A stretch of 64,000 nucleotides of DNA from Halosimplex litoreum (GCF_016065055.1 NZ_CP065856.1:2789836-2853835), one strand, 5' to 3'. Counted from the first letter of the stretch, positions 25,221-34,300 are shown. Notes: generated by a model from the letters alone, not told the origin. A program made the numbers and translations.

Positions 25221-26792
25221 TCAGTCGTCCGCGCCCGATCCGGTCTCACCCGGTCCAGTGTCGTCCGGACTCCCGGCGCGCATCCGGTGCCAGGCGCCGA
25301 GGCCGAGCCCGGCTAGCGCGCCGACGGCGCCGAAGCCGGGGCCGTCACCGGCGGTCGTCTCGGCGGGGCCGTCGGAATCGGCCGTCCCGGACGGCGATCC
25401 GTCGGTCCCGCCGGGCGGCGTGGCGCTCACGGACTCCCCGCCGGTCGGGTCGCCGACGGCGTAGACGAAACTGTCGCTGCTGCCGACGAAGGCCGCGCCG
25501 GCGACCACCGCGGGCGAGGAGAGTATCTCGCCGTCGGTCTCGACGGCGAACCGCTCCCGCCCGCTCTCGCGGTCGATGGCGTAGAGGCTCGTGTCTTCGC
25601 TGCCGACGTAGACCGTGTCGCCGGTGATCGCGGGGGAACCGTAGACCCGGCCGTCGGTCGCGTACGACCACTCGATGTCGCCGTTGGCGGCGTCGAGCGC
25701 CCAGAGACTCTCGTCGAAGCTCCCGACGTAGACGGTGCCGTCGACCACGACCGGCGAGGCGAGCACCGGTCCACCGAGCTGGCGACCCCAGACGAGTTCG
25801 GCCGTGCCGGTGTCGATGGCGTAGATCACGCCGGTGTAGTCTCCGAAGTAGACGACGCCGTCGGTCACGGTCGGCGAGCAGGCGACCTCGGCGCGGGCCG
25901 CGTACGTTCGGACCTCCTCGCCGTCGGCGGCGTCGAGGGCGACGACGCTCCCGGTGCGGTCGTCGTTCCAGCGACCGACGTACACCGTGTCGTCGACGAC
26001 CGCCGCCGTCGAGTCGACGCGGTCGGCGACCGACGCGCTCCAGACCTCCTCGCCGGCGGTGTCGACCGCGTACATCGTCCCGGCCTGGCTGCCGACGTAC
26101 AGCGTCCCGTCGCGGTAGGTCGGCGAGGCGAAGACGGTGCCGTCGGTCGCGAAGGTCCACTGTTCGTCGCCGCTCTCGGCGTCGACAGCGTGGAGGGCGG
26201 CGTCGTGGCTGCCGACGTAGACGGTGCCGTCGACGACCGCCGGCGAGGACATCACCTCTTCCCGTGAGTCGGGGTCCGAACCGGTCCCGTAGGCCCACTC
26301 CTGCTCGCCGGAGGCGGCGTCGAGGGCGTAGAGGTGGCCGTCGTTGCTGCCGACGTAGACGGTGCCGTCGACGACCGCCGGCGAGGAGACGACGTTGTCG
26401 GTCGGGTCGTCGAGCGAGCCGTCGGTGGGAGTGGCCGTTCCCGGGACGGCGGCCGTCGCCCGACCGGTCGACCCGGTGTCGAACGTCCAGGCGGTCGACG
26501 CCTCGTCGGGGCCGAGCGCGTCGGTGAACCCGCTGTTTGCCGGATCCGCCTGGAACTGCGGCCACCGTGCCGGCCCCGCCGACACGGTCGACTGCAGGGC
26601 GAGCACGGCACCGGGGTCGGACTCGGCGCCTGCTGGGTCGCTCCCGTGGTCCGAGCGGTCGTCGGCCGCGTTACTCTGGGGGACCGTCGATGCGGCGCCG
26701 GGTCGGGCGGCGCCGAGCGTCGTCAGGGCGAACGCACTCGTCCCGGCGCGTCGGAGGAGGGTCCGCCGCCGCCAGGGCTGCTGGTCGTCCAT
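25221..26792 (-). CDS. Secreted PQQ-type beta-propeller with Tat signal and PGF-CTERM
   Basis: A 523-residue protein. The head WRRRTLLRRAGTSAFALTTLG is a twin-arginine signal. The body (about 75-440) is an eight-bladed propeller built of repeats like SSPAVVDGTVYVGSNDGHLYAL. A Thr/Gly/Ser/Asp-rich linker leads to GPGFGAVGALAGLGL and a basic stretch, a PGF-CTERM signal for archaeosortase processing and lipid anchoring. No quinone-binding residues could be assigned, so a scaffold or BamB-like role is more likely than dehydrogenase. Similar propellers lie at 40529 and 6715. Confidence 0.85.
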   Translation of the reverse strand: MDDQQPWRRRTLLRRAGTSAFALTTLGAARPGAASTVPQSNAADDRSDHGSDPAGAESDPGAVLALQSTVSAGPARWPQFQADPANSGFTDALGPDEASTAWTFDTGSTGRATAAVPGTATPTDGSLDDPTDNVVSSPAVVDGTVYVGSNDGHLYALDAASGEQEWAYGTGSDPDSREEVMSSPAVVDGTVYVGSHDAALHAVDAESGDEQWTFATDGTVFASPTYRDGTLYVGSQAGTMYAVDTAGEEVWSASVADRVDSTAAVVDDTVYVGRWNDDRTGSVVALDAADGEEVRTYAARAEVACSPTVTDGVVYFGDYTGVIYAIDTGTAELVWGRQLGGPVLASPVVVDGTVYVGSFDESLWALDAANGDIEWSYATDGRVYGSPAITGDTVYVGSEDTSLYAIDRESGRERFAVETDGEILSSPAVVAGAAFVGSSDSFVYAVGDPTGGESVSATPPGGTDGSPSGTADSDGPAETTAGDGPGFGAVGALAGLGLGAWHRMRAGSPDDTGPGETGSGADD

Positions 26793-26853
26793 CGTGTCCG
26801 GCCAGCGTGCCGGACGGAGTAAGTCTTCCGTTAGCCGCGCAAGCGCCCGTCGG

Positions 26854-27306
26854 TCAGGCCAGCAGGCTCGTCACCGGGCCGTCGAAGTTGAGGATGATCG
26901 ACTGGACGCGGTCGCCGAAGACCGCTTTCCCGGTCGGCGAGCGCTTCTGACCGGTGATGAACACGTGGTCGATGTCGTTGTCGTCTGCGACCTCGAGGAT
27001 GCGGTCGGCCTCGCTCTCGCTGTCGCCGATCCGTGCCCCGACGATGCGGTAGTCGACGTCGTCGTCGAACACGTCTTTGGCCGTCTCGCGGGCCTGCTTT
27101 TTCGCCGCGTCGATGACGACGCTGTCGTCGTAGGCGGTGTGTTCCTCCTGAGCGACCACGTCGAGCGCCTCGCGGGCTTCCCTGAACTCGTCCGCGGTCA
27201 TCAGCGAGAGGACGATCAGCTGGGCGTCGACGCCGGCCGCGATCTCCCCCGCCTCTTCGAGCAGTTCCGTGTTCTCGTCGTCGTAGACCACCAGTGGTCG
27301 ATCCAT
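26854..27306 (-). CDS. Universal stress protein family (UspA-like)
   Basis: A 150-residue protein with the Usp alpha/beta fold: MDRPLVVYDDENTELLEEA, a middle segment RIVGARIGDSESEADRIL, and the C-terminal GQKRSPTGKAVFGDRVQSII in place of the ATP-binding G-2x-G-9x-G-S/T pattern. The glycine signature is only partly present, so nucleotide binding is uncertain. It lies 87 nt after kae1-bud32 on the same strand. Confidence 0.82.
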   Translation of the reverse strand: MDRPLVVYDDENTELLEEAGEIAAGVDAQLIVLSLMTADEFREAREALDVVAQEEHTAYDDSVVIDAAKKQARETAKDVFDDDVDYRIVGARIGDSESEADRILEVADDNDIDHVFITGQKRSPTGKAVFGDRVQSIILNFDGPVTSLLA

Positions 27307-27393
27307 ACCCGTATGTTCGCCGACGCGCATTTAAAACTGATTGGTAGCGGCCAGCCCGGCCGAAGCCCGTCGGCCCCCGCCCACCGTCGCGAA

Positions 27394-29088
27394 CTACCGG
27401 TAGCGTCCCCGCCCCTCGACCGCCCGAAGCCGGTCGAGGACGGTCTCACCGCGCTGGCTGGTCGCGCGGTAGGCGTCTTCCGCGGCCGCCTGCAGTCGGT
27501 CGGCCTCGTCGGCCGTCCCGGTGAGGCTCTGGGCGAAGACGTGCAGGTCCATCGCGTGGTCCTCCTCGTGGCCCGTGTGGTACCCGAGTCCGAAGTCGAT
27601 GAGGAAGACGCGGTTCGTGTTCCCCTCGCTCGACCCGACGCGGACGTTTCGCGTGGTCGGGTCGCCGTGGACGAACCCGGCGTCGTGGATCGTCGCGAGG
27701 TGTCGCCCGACCGCTCGTGCCCGCTCGGCGGTCAGCCCGGCGTCTAGGTCGCGGTCGCCGACGCGCTGGAAGACGATCGTCGACTCGGCGGTGTCCACGT
27801 CGAGCACGAGCGGCGTCGGCACGCCACAGCGGCGCGCCTCGCTGGTGAGTCGTGCTTCGATACGCGTCCGCTCGCGTCGCAGTCGCTCGTCGAGCGCGGG
27901 GTGGCGATAGGAGCGGGGAATCCGTCGCTTGACCACGCGGTCGCCCTCGACGGAGACCGTCGCCTCGGCACCTCGCTGTTCGGCCGTCTCGCCGGTCTCG
28001 ACTCGCGTCGCGGCTGCAGGCGCCGGTTCCGGTTCTCCGGCTCGCCAGCTCACTGCCACCTCGTCGGGCCGGAAGTCCGAATCGACGGCCGAGTCCTCGA
28101 TAGCGAGCGTGTCGCCCGCGGCGGCCATCTTCGCGCCCAGCACCGCGATCATCCCCGCGTTGTCCCGCAGAAAGCGATTCTCCGGGACGGACAGCTCGGC
28201 CCCGCGCTGGGCGCACATCTCACGGAGCATCCCCTGGAGGCGCTCGTTCTGCCCGACGCCGCCGCCGAGCACCAGCTCCTCGCGGCCGGTCAGCGACAGC
28301 GCCCGCTCGCTGACCTCCGTCAGCATCGCGAACACCGTCTCCTCCAGGCCGCGACAGACGTCCTCGACGGGGGTCCCCGAGTCGTACTCGTCTTTGGCGG
28401 CGCTCATGATCCCCGAGAAGGAGAAGTCCATCCCCTTGACGACGTAGGGCAGGTCGACGTATTCGCCCCGTTTCGCGTGGTCCTCGACCTTCGGGCCACC
28501 GGGGTGAGACCAGCCGACGTGGCGGGTGAACTTGTCCAGCGCGTTGCCGACGCCGGTGTCCATCGTCTCCCCGAGGACGCGATAGCGGCCGTTGCGGTAG
28601 GCGAGGACGTGCGCGTTGGCGCCGCTGGCGTTGAGACAGACCGGTCGGTCGAATCCCGAGTAGTGGCGGCCGACCTCGAGGTGGGCGACCATGTGGTTGA
28701 CGCCGACGAGCGGCACGTCGAAGCGCTGGGCGACGGCGCGGGCCGCCGTCCCGACGATCCGCAGACAGGGGCCGAGTCCGGGACCGCGCGAAAAGGCGAC
28801 CGCGTCGATCGGTGCGTCGTCGGGCCCGCGGTCCTCGTCGTCGGCCGCTCGGTCGCGGGCGGTTTCGAGCACCGTCTCGACGACGCTCGGGACGGCCTCG
28901 CTCATGTGTTCGGCGGCCTCGCGGGGGTGGATGCCGCCGCTCTCCGGTTGGTAGGGGTCGCTTTCGATGGTCACCTCGTCGGCGTCGACCTCGTAGACGG
29001 CGGCGCTGGCCGCCCAGGCGGTCCCCTCGATGCCCAGCACGCGCTGGATCCCTTCCGACTCGTCGACCGATGGCGTGAGCGGGGCCAT
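27394..29088 (-). CDS. Kae1-Bud32 fusion: tRNA t6A synthesis KEOPS catalytic subunit and kinase
   Basis: A 564-residue fusion. Residues about 14-340 are Kae1/TsaD: ASKHA fold with the metal site NHMVAH (His132, His136), GGGVGQNERL and FLRDNAGMIAVLGA. Residues about 370-564 are Bud32: VVKRRIPRSYRHPALDE, then the catalytic VHGDPTTRNVRV and IDFGLG. Kae1 transfers threonylcarbamoyl to A37 of ANN-decoding tRNAs; Bud32 is the small ATPase/kinase partner in KEOPS. The fusion also occurs in methanogens and other haloarchaea. Cgi121, Pcc1 and Sua5 are not in the window. Confidence 0.96.
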   Translation of the reverse strand: MAPLTPSVDESEGIQRVLGIEGTAWAASAAVYEVDADEVTIESDPYQPESGGIHPREAAEHMSEAVPSVVETVLETARDRAADDEDRGPDDAPIDAVAFSRGPGLGPCLRIVGTAARAVAQRFDVPLVGVNHMVAHLEVGRHYSGFDRPVCLNASGANAHVLAYRNGRYRVLGETMDTGVGNALDKFTRHVGWSHPGGPKVEDHAKRGEYVDLPYVVKGMDFSFSGIMSAAKDEYDSGTPVEDVCRGLEETVFAMLTEVSERALSLTGREELVLGGGVGQNERLQGMLREMCAQRGAELSVPENRFLRDNAGMIAVLGAKMAAAGDTLAIEDSAVDSDFRPDEVAVSWRAGEPEPAPAAATRVETGETAEQRGAEATVSVEGDRVVKRRIPRSYRHPALDERLRRERTRIEARLTSEARRCGVPTPLVLDVDTAESTIVFQRVGDRDLDAGLTAERARAVGRHLATIHDAGFVHGDPTTRNVRVGSSEGNTNRVFLIDFGLGYHTGHEEDHAMDLHVFAQSLTGTADEADRLQAAAEDAYRATSQRGETVLDRLRAVEGRGRYR

Positions 29089-29209
29089 TCGCTTGCTACC
29101 GCGTCGGCCGGCCAGCGAAAAGACGACTTCGGTCTGGGGCGGCGCCGACGGCCGCCACCGACCGGTTCGCGCGCGGCCGCCGCCGACGGTGGCCCGCTGC
29201 CGCGTCGAC

Positions 29210-29968
29210 TTACTGACTCGTGTACCCGCCGTCGATCGTCATCGCCTCGCCGGTGACGAACGAGGCGTCCGCCGAGCAGAGCCAGACGGCCGCGTCGCCG
29301 ATCTCCTCGGGCTCGCCGATCCGGCCGATCGGCGTCGCGGCGGCGGTCTGCTCCATCATCTCGGGGTCCTCCTCCTGCGAGCGCTGGACCATCGGTGTGT
29401 CGATGACGCCCGGACAGACCGCGTTGACCCGGACGCCCTCGCCGCTGTACTCCAGCGCCGCGGTCTTGGTCAGCCCGATCACGCCCCACTTGCTCGCGAC
29501 GTAGGGGCTGATATCCGGGAAGCCCAGCCGGCCGGCGATAGAGGCGGTGTTGACGACCGCGCCGCCGCCCCCTTCGAGGATCTCGGGGATCTCGGCGCGC
29601 ATCCCGAGGAACACGCCCTTCAGGTTGATGCCGATCACCCGCTCGAAGTTGTCGACCGGCTGGTCGCTCGTCGCCGCGCGCTCGCCCTCGATCCCGGCGT
29701 TGTTGAACGCGAAGTCCAGCCCGCCGTAGCTGTCGACGGCCACGTCGACCATCGCGCCCACGTCCGCGGGGTCGGTCACGTCCGTCTCGACGAACGTCGC
29801 CTCGCCGCCCGCGTCCTCGATGTCGGCGACGGTCGCCTCGCCCTCCTCGACTTTCACGTCGGCGACGACCACGGAGGCGCCCTCTGCGGCGAACCGTCTC
29901 GCCGCCGCCTCGCCGATGCCGCCGCTCGCTCCGGTCACGATCGCTGTCTTACCGTCGAAGTCTGGCAT
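29210..29968 (-). CDS. Short-chain dehydrogenase/reductase (FabG-like)
   Basis: A 252-residue classical SDR: cofactor loop TGASGGIG (about 12-19), NNAG (about 90-93), the catalytic SIAG serine region, YVASK (Tyr and Lys) and the C-terminal GxxxTIDGGYTSQ. Asp in VVADVKVEE after the second strand suggests NAD(H) rather than NADP(H). The substrate is unknown. It precedes kae1-bud32 on the same strand with a 121-nt gap and is divergent from the Gfo/Idh operon, so it could belong to a polyol or sugar pathway with it. Confidence 0.88.
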   Translation of the reverse strand: MPDFDGKTAIVTGASGGIGEAAARRFAAEGASVVVADVKVEEGEATVADIEDAGGEATFVETDVTDPADVGAMVDVAVDSYGGLDFAFNNAGIEGERAATSDQPVDNFERVIGINLKGVFLGMRAEIPEILEGGGGAVVNTASIAGRLGFPDISPYVASKWGVIGLTKTAALEYSGEGVRVNAVCPGVIDTPMVQRSQEEDPEMMEQTAAATPIGRIGEPEEIGDAAVWLCSADASFVTGEAMTIDGGYTSQ

Positions 29969-30113
29969 TGGGTGTCTCCCCCGTTCGGCGTTGGGGCGGC
30001 GGCGATATGAATCTGTCACTCAGTTCTACTGTCGGTCGAAGCGTGGGGCGTCGCGGTCGCGGACCGGGTTCCGCGACCGAAGACGCTTTGCGCGGTCGAG
30101 GGCTGGTACGTCC

Positions 30114-31265
30114 GTGCGTTCACAACGTCTCTATCTGATCGGTGCCGGCGTCGTCGCCCGCTACCACGCGAGCGCTGCGACCCACCTCCCTCGCGAGGTG
30201 ACCGTCGCCGCTGCCGACCCAGATCCCGACGCCCGAGCGGCGTTCGCCGACGAGTTCCCGGACGCGGCGTTGTTCGACGACGCGGCGGCGATGCTCGACG
30301 AACCACCCCGTGAGGACGATATCGTCGTCGTCGCCGCTCCGCCCGTTATCCACCGCGACCTCGCCGTGCAGGCCCTGGAGAGCGGCCGTCACGTCCTCTG
30401 TGAGAAACCGCTGGCGATGGACAGGACCGAAGCGCGAGCGATGCTGTCGGCCGCGCGGGAGGCCGACCGACTGCTGGGCAGTTGCGCCTGTCGGTTCGCC
30501 GGGGCGCCGTCGACCGAGGCGGTGCGAGAGCGCCTCGACGCGGGCGCCCTCGGCGACGTGTATCGAGCGACGTGGAGCGACCGCCGCCCCCGTTCCCGGA
30601 GCGGCGTCGAATATCAACCCGGGAGCCGGTGGTTCCTCGACGCCTCGCGAAGCGGTGGCGGCGTCCTGATGGATTGGGGCCCCTACGACTTCCACACGGT
30701 CCACGACCTGCTGGAGCCCGTCGCGGCGACCGTCTCCGGCGCCTGGACCGCCCGGCCGGCGACCGCCGTCGACCCCACGGACGTCCCCAACGACGTCGAG
30801 CAACACGTCGGCGCGGCCATCTCCTACGACCTCGGAGACGGCCGGTCGGTCGCGGTCACGTACGAACGGGCCGCCTGCACCCACGGCCGCGCCGAGCGCA
30901 CGTTCGAACTCGAAGGGACGACGGGCGCGGTGGCGTTCGACTGGATCGACGAGACCGACTCGCTCACCGTCGGCGGCGACGAGGGCGGCGAGGCGGTCTC
31001 CGAGAGGGTCGAGCCCGACCGCGAACCGCCCGCGGGCGCCGACGGCCCGCTCGGCGTCCACGACCGGCCGCTCGTGTTTTTCGACCGCGCGATCCGCGGG
31101 GCGGACTCGCCGGTCGCGACCGGTGCGGACGCGCTGTTCGACTTCGCGGTGTTGCGGGCAGTCTACGACTGCGCCGAGACCGGCGAGCCGGTGACCGTCG
31201 AGCGCGGGACGGTCGCGAACGGCCAGTCGAGTGACCGGAACGGCGACGGAGGCCGGTCGTCGTGA
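30114..31265 (+). CDS. Gfo/Idh/MocA-family oxidoreductase
   Basis: A 383-residue NAD(P)-dependent dehydrogenase from GTG 30114: Rossmann start LYLIGAGVVARYHASAA, the EKPLAMD motif (EKP lysine), WYxx-type region MDWGPYDFHTVHDLL with the HxxD-like catalytic part, and a C-terminal beta sheet. Members oxidise inositols, sugars or similar polyols. It overlaps the downstream TIM-barrel gene by 4 nt (GTGA), so the two form one translational unit. Confidence 0.85.
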   Translation: MRSQRLYLIGAGVVARYHASAATHLPREVTVAAADPDPDARAAFADEFPDAALFDDAAAMLDEPPREDDIVVVAAPPVIHRDLAVQALESGRHVLCEKPLAMDRTEARAMLSAAREADRLLGSCACRFAGAPSTEAVRERLDAGALGDVYRATWSDRRPRSRSGVEYQPGSRWFLDASRSGGGVLMDWGPYDFHTVHDLLEPVAATVSGAWTARPATAVDPTDVPNDVEQHVGAAISYDLGDGRSVAVTYERAACTHGRAERTFELEGTTGAVAFDWIDETDSLTVGGDEGGEAVSERVEPDREPPAGADGPLGVHDRPLVFFDRAIRGADSPVATGADALFDFAVLRAVYDCAETGEPVTVERGTVANGQSSDRNGDGGRSS

Positions 31266-32128
31266 GCGACGTGCCGGACTGGGACACCTTCGCGATGGAC
31301 ACCGCGTTCCGGAACTCGCTGGGCGCCACCCCTCTGGCGGCGCGCTGCGAGATGCTCGCCGATATCGGATACGACGCGACCTACCTGACCCTGTTCCACG
31401 AGCGCGACCGGGCGGACGCCGACCGGGTCGCCGCTGTCGCCGCCGACCACGGCCTGGACGTGACGGCCGTCTACGACACGCTCGACGCGAGCGCGCCGCC
31501 CGACGATCCCGACACCGAACGACTACTCGACCTGGCCGACCGGACCGACTGCGACCTCGAACTCGCCGTCGATGCGAGCGACTTCGACGCCTCCGATCCC
31601 GCGGGCGACGACGACGCGGTCGAGCGGGTCGAGCGACTGCTGGACGCCGCCGGCGACGACGTGACAGTCTCGCTGTACCCGCATCTCGGCAACTGGTTGG
31701 AACGCGTCGGCGACGCCGTCCGCCTCTGCGAGCGCGTCGACCGCTCCACCCTCGGCGTCGTCTTCCCGGCGTATCACTGGTACGCGGTCCGTGGTCGGAA
31801 CCGTGACGGACCGGGACTCCGGCCGACGCTCGACCGCGCGGCGCTCCACCTCACCTCGGTCAACCTCTGTGGGAGCCGCTGGCCGCCGGGCGCCGGCGCG
31901 CCGACGATCGAACCGCTCGACGCGGGCGAACTCGACAACTTCGCCGTTCTCGGCGCCCTCGCCGCCGTCGGCTACGATGGTCCGGTCGGGATCCAGGGCT
32001 ACGGCGACGGCGGCGACGCCTACGCGAAACTCGCCCGCTCACGCGAGGCGCTGGCGGCGATGCGCGAGCGACTGGTGGCCCACCCCGAGTGGGCCGATCT
32101 GGACCGCGACCGCGCTATCGGTCCCTGA
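31262..32128 (+). CDS. Sugar phosphate isomerase/epimerase-like TIM-barrel protein
   Basis: A 288-residue protein from GTG 31262. Its strands and helices follow the xylose-isomerase-like AP endonuclease 2 barrel: CEMLADIGYDATYLTLFHE, LDVTAVYDTLDA, TVSLYPHLGNWLERV, LGVVFPAYHWYAV, LHLTSVNLCG and DGPVGIQGYG. His and acidic residues near the strand ends fit a metal site. Paired with the Gfo/Idh dehydrogenase, it may convert a sugar or inositol intermediate. The substrate is unknown. Confidence 0.82.
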   Translation: MSDVPDWDTFAMDTAFRNSLGATPLAARCEMLADIGYDATYLTLFHERDRADADRVAAVAADHGLDVTAVYDTLDASAPPDDPDTERLLDLADRTDCDLELAVDASDFDASDPAGDDDAVERVERLLDAAGDDVTVSLYPHLGNWLERVGDAVRLCERVDRSTLGVVFPAYHWYAVRGRNRDGPGLRPTLDRAALHLTSVNLCGSRWPPGAGAPTIEPLDAGELDNFAVLGALAAVGYDGPVGIQGYGDGGDAYAKLARSREALAAMRERLVAHPEWADLDRDRAIGP

Positions 32129-32169
32129 GCGGCGATCGAGCCGCACCGCCGCGGGCGGGTCGACTCCGG

Positions 32170-32763
32170 TCACGCACGGGCCCGTTCGCCGAGACGCACG
32201 ACGACGCCGACGAACCCCAGCTGGGCCGCCAGGCCCGACACGAAGGAAATCACCGACGCGATCCGCGCCCACCGGACGATCGTCCACGCGGGGTCGGGAC
32301 CCATCGCGACGTCGAGGACGGCCGGGACGAGATAGTCGTAGCCGAGGGCTGCCCCGGCCGGGAACAGCGCGACGCCGACGAGGGCGAGCCCGACGCGCAC
32401 CGTCGCTGGGAGCGCGTCGCCGGGCCACCACCGACGGAGTTCGGGAGCGTGCCGAGCGCGGTAGACGACCGTCTCCAGCGCCAACAACAGCCCGACCGCG
32501 AGCGCGACCTGTGCCTGGAGAAAGATCACGTCGAAGGGCGCGACGGCGATGATTTCGGTCTCGATCCCCACGATCGCGTTCACGTCGCGTTTCAGCACTG
32601 GCCAGACGGCTCGGCGCATCGTCAGAAACGTCGCCAGCGTGCCGGTCAGGAACGCGAGGGCGGCCGCCAGGAGCGTCAGCAGGTCGTTGCGCGCTTCGCC
32701 GAGGACGCTCCGAACTGCCGACCCGCCGCCCGCCGACCGCTGCCGCGTGGAGGGACTGGTCAT
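32170..32763 (-). CDS. Short TatC-like membrane protein (four helices)
   Basis: A 197-residue protein. After a basic/Gly head, four hydrophobic segments (about 26-48, 77-101, 121-150, 167-190) resemble helices 1-4 of TatC; APFDVIFLQAQVALAVG closely recalls the haloarchaeal TatC segment between helices 1 and 2. Helices 5-6 of the usual six are absent and the stop follows directly. The Glu expected in helix 4 of TatC is not seen (GLAAQLGF). It may be a degenerate paralogue or a specialised partner, and translocase function cannot be assumed. It lies convergently after the TIM-barrel gene. Confidence 0.6.
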   Translation of the reverse strand: MTSPSTRQRSAGGGSAVRSVLGEARNDLLTLLAAALAFLTGTLATFLTMRRAVWPVLKRDVNAIVGIETEIIAVAPFDVIFLQAQVALAVGLLLALETVVYRARHAPELRRWWPGDALPATVRVGLALVGVALFPAGAALGYDYLVPAVLDVAMGPDPAWTIVRWARIASVISFVSGLAAQLGFVGVVVRLGERARA

Positions 32764-32872
32764 TCGAACGGAACGTCTGTCCTCGCAGGTATCAATCTTC
32801 TGTCGAGCGAGCGGCGACGAGGCCGGCGGACCGGTCGCTACGAAGTCGCGAAAACGGTGGAGAAACGGCGCC

Positions 32873-33007
32873 TTACTCCCACTCGGTGTAGCCGCACTTG
32901 CCACAGTGCTGGCGGTCGCCGTGGTCGGCGAGGAAGGTGTCGCCACAGCGGGGGCACTGCTCGCGGTCGGTGGTGCCGTCCTCGTCGTAGAACTCGTGGC
33001 GGGACAT
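32873..33007 (-). CDS. rps27ae: 30S ribosomal protein S27ae
   Basis: A 44-residue protein ([20 protein letters not shown]) with a C4 zinc ribbon CPRCGDTF and [10 protein letters not shown]. It directly follows rps24e with no gap (stop TAG next to ATG). S27ae binds zinc in the small ribosomal subunit. In eukaryotes its homologue is made as a ubiquitin fusion; here it is free. Confidence 0.95.
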   Translation of the reverse strand: MSRHEFYDEDGTTDREQCPRCGDTFLADHGDRQHCGKCGYTEWE

Positions 33008-33319
33008 CTAGGCCTCCTCGGCCTCTTCGGCCTCGCCGTCGGCGACGATCTTGTTGCGTTCGAGCATGTGGTCCTGCTCGACGTCGCGGGCGTACTCGGC
33101 GTCGTCGTAGACCTTCGCGTAGCCGACGGTCTTGCGCATGCCGAACTTGGTGTCCAGCTCGTGGACGACGACTTCCTCGGCGTCCTTGTTGAGCTTGGCC
33201 GCAAGGGAGTCGCGCACGGAGAGCCGCGAGGGCGTCGCCTCGTCGTGGGTCATCTCGAAGCGCACGTCCGTCCGATGCAACATCGGGTTCTCGTCTTCCG
33301 CGATGATGTCGATGTCCAT
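33008..33319 (-). CDS. rps24e: 30S ribosomal protein S24e
   Basis: A 103-residue protein with MDIDIIAEDENPMLHRTDV and the ribosomal S24e core KLNKDAEEVVVHELDTKFG..GYAKVYDD. The last 15 residues are Glu/Ala-rich. It is the first gene of the rps24e-rps27ae operon, with the ATG about 100 nt from the divergent small membrane gene. Confidence 0.95.
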   Translation of the reverse strand: MDIDIIAEDENPMLHRTDVRFEMTHDEATPSRLSVRDSLAAKLNKDAEEVVVHELDTKFGMRKTVGYAKVYDDAEYARDVEQDHMLERNKIVADGEAEEAEEA

Positions 33320-33446
33320 GGTTCGTTGCCCAATACTCCCCCCGAAGCGCGTAAAAGGATTTCGAAGCGGCCAACGGCCTCGAACGGACCCGCGCGGACG
33401 CTTCCGAAAGATACGTCATTCGTGTCGGCAGAACGATCTGATAGCC

Positions 33447-33839
33447 GTGAGTGACCGTCGACATCTGGCGCTCGGGGCGGTGACCGGCGGCTTCCTCGTC
33501 GTCGGACTCGGCCTCCGCTGGCTCGGCGAGGGAGTCGGGACCCTGTGGCTCGCTCAGTGGGGGCTGCTCTCGGTCGGCGGGTTCGCCGCGTACGCGTCCG
33601 AACGCGTCCGCGTCGCGGGCGCCAGGGTGGCAAACGCGCGACCGGTACAGGCCACGATCCTGACGCTGTCGCTGGGGGTGACCGGGTACTGCTGGTTCGT
33701 CGTGTACCTGACCGTCACCGGACGCGACCTCGACCCGGGCTCGGTCTTCGGCGTCGCGTTCTACGGAACCCTCGGGACGTTCGGCCTCTGGATCGCCGTC
33801 GCGACCGGTCGGGGCCTGCTGTCGGGACGCGCCGACTGA
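33447..33839 (+). CDS. Four-helix membrane protein of unknown function
   Basis: A 130-residue protein from GTG 33447. Hydrophobic segments lie at about 9-28, 33-50, 67-88 and 101-122; the C-terminus is SGRAD. It resembles the next gene (33893-34300) in size and topology, and both precede the KaiC-kinase operon. No family recognised. Confidence 0.55.
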   Translation: MSDRRHLALGAVTGGFLVVGLGLRWLGEGVGTLWLAQWGLLSVGGFAAYASERVRVAGARVANARPVQATILTLSLGVTGYCWFVVYLTVTGRDLDPGSVFGVAFYGTLGTFGLWIAVATGRGLLSGRAD

Positions 33840-33864
33840 CCACCGACTGCAAAACTGACAGCAG

Positions 33865-33869
33865 TTTAT
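33865..33869 (+). promoter_or_regulatory. Box A for 33893-34300
   Basis: TTTAT about 26 nt before the GTG at 33893, supporting a leaderless GTG start. Confidence 0.5.
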
Positions 33870-33892
33870 GGTGTCTGGGTGAGTGATCGGCC

Positions 33893-34300
33893 GTGCCCGA
33901 GCGACGACACTCGCGACCGATCGTGGGACTGCTAGCGGCGTTCGTCGCCGCGCTCGGCACCTACGACACCGTCGCGCTCGGCGGCGTCACCGGCTCCGGG
34001 GGCTGGCCCACGGTCGCCCTCTACGGCGCCACGGCGCTCCTGCTCCTGATCCCATACGGCTCGGATCGGGCCCGATCGCTTTGCCACCGAGTCGTCCGGA
34101 CGGGGCCCGTCCGAGCGGGGCTGGCGCTGTTCGGGCTGGGGGCGCTCACGCTCACGGCGGTGCTGGTCGTCGACTTCGCTCGCGCGCCGCCGGGCGAGTT
34201 CGAGGCCGCCATCGCGGTCGCGTTCTGGGTCCTGATACTCGGCGGCTCCGGCGTGAGCGTCGTCACGGCCGCGATCCGTGGCGAGCGCGACAGTCCGTGA
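33893..34300 (+). CDS. Four-helix membrane protein of unknown function
   Basis: A 135-residue protein from GTG 33893 with hydrophobic segments at about 10-28, 39-55, 74-96 and 106-127. A box A at 33865 fixes the start. The topology is like its neighbour at 33447, so the two may be an old duplication, though identity is low. It ends about 92 nt before the KaiC-like gene. Confidence 0.55.
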   Translation: MPERRHSRPIVGLLAAFVAALGTYDTVALGGVTGSGGWPTVALYGATALLLLIPYGSDRARSLCHRVVRTGPVRAGLALFGLGALTLTAVLVVDFARAPPGEFEAAIAVAFWVLILGGSGVSVVTAAIRGERDSP

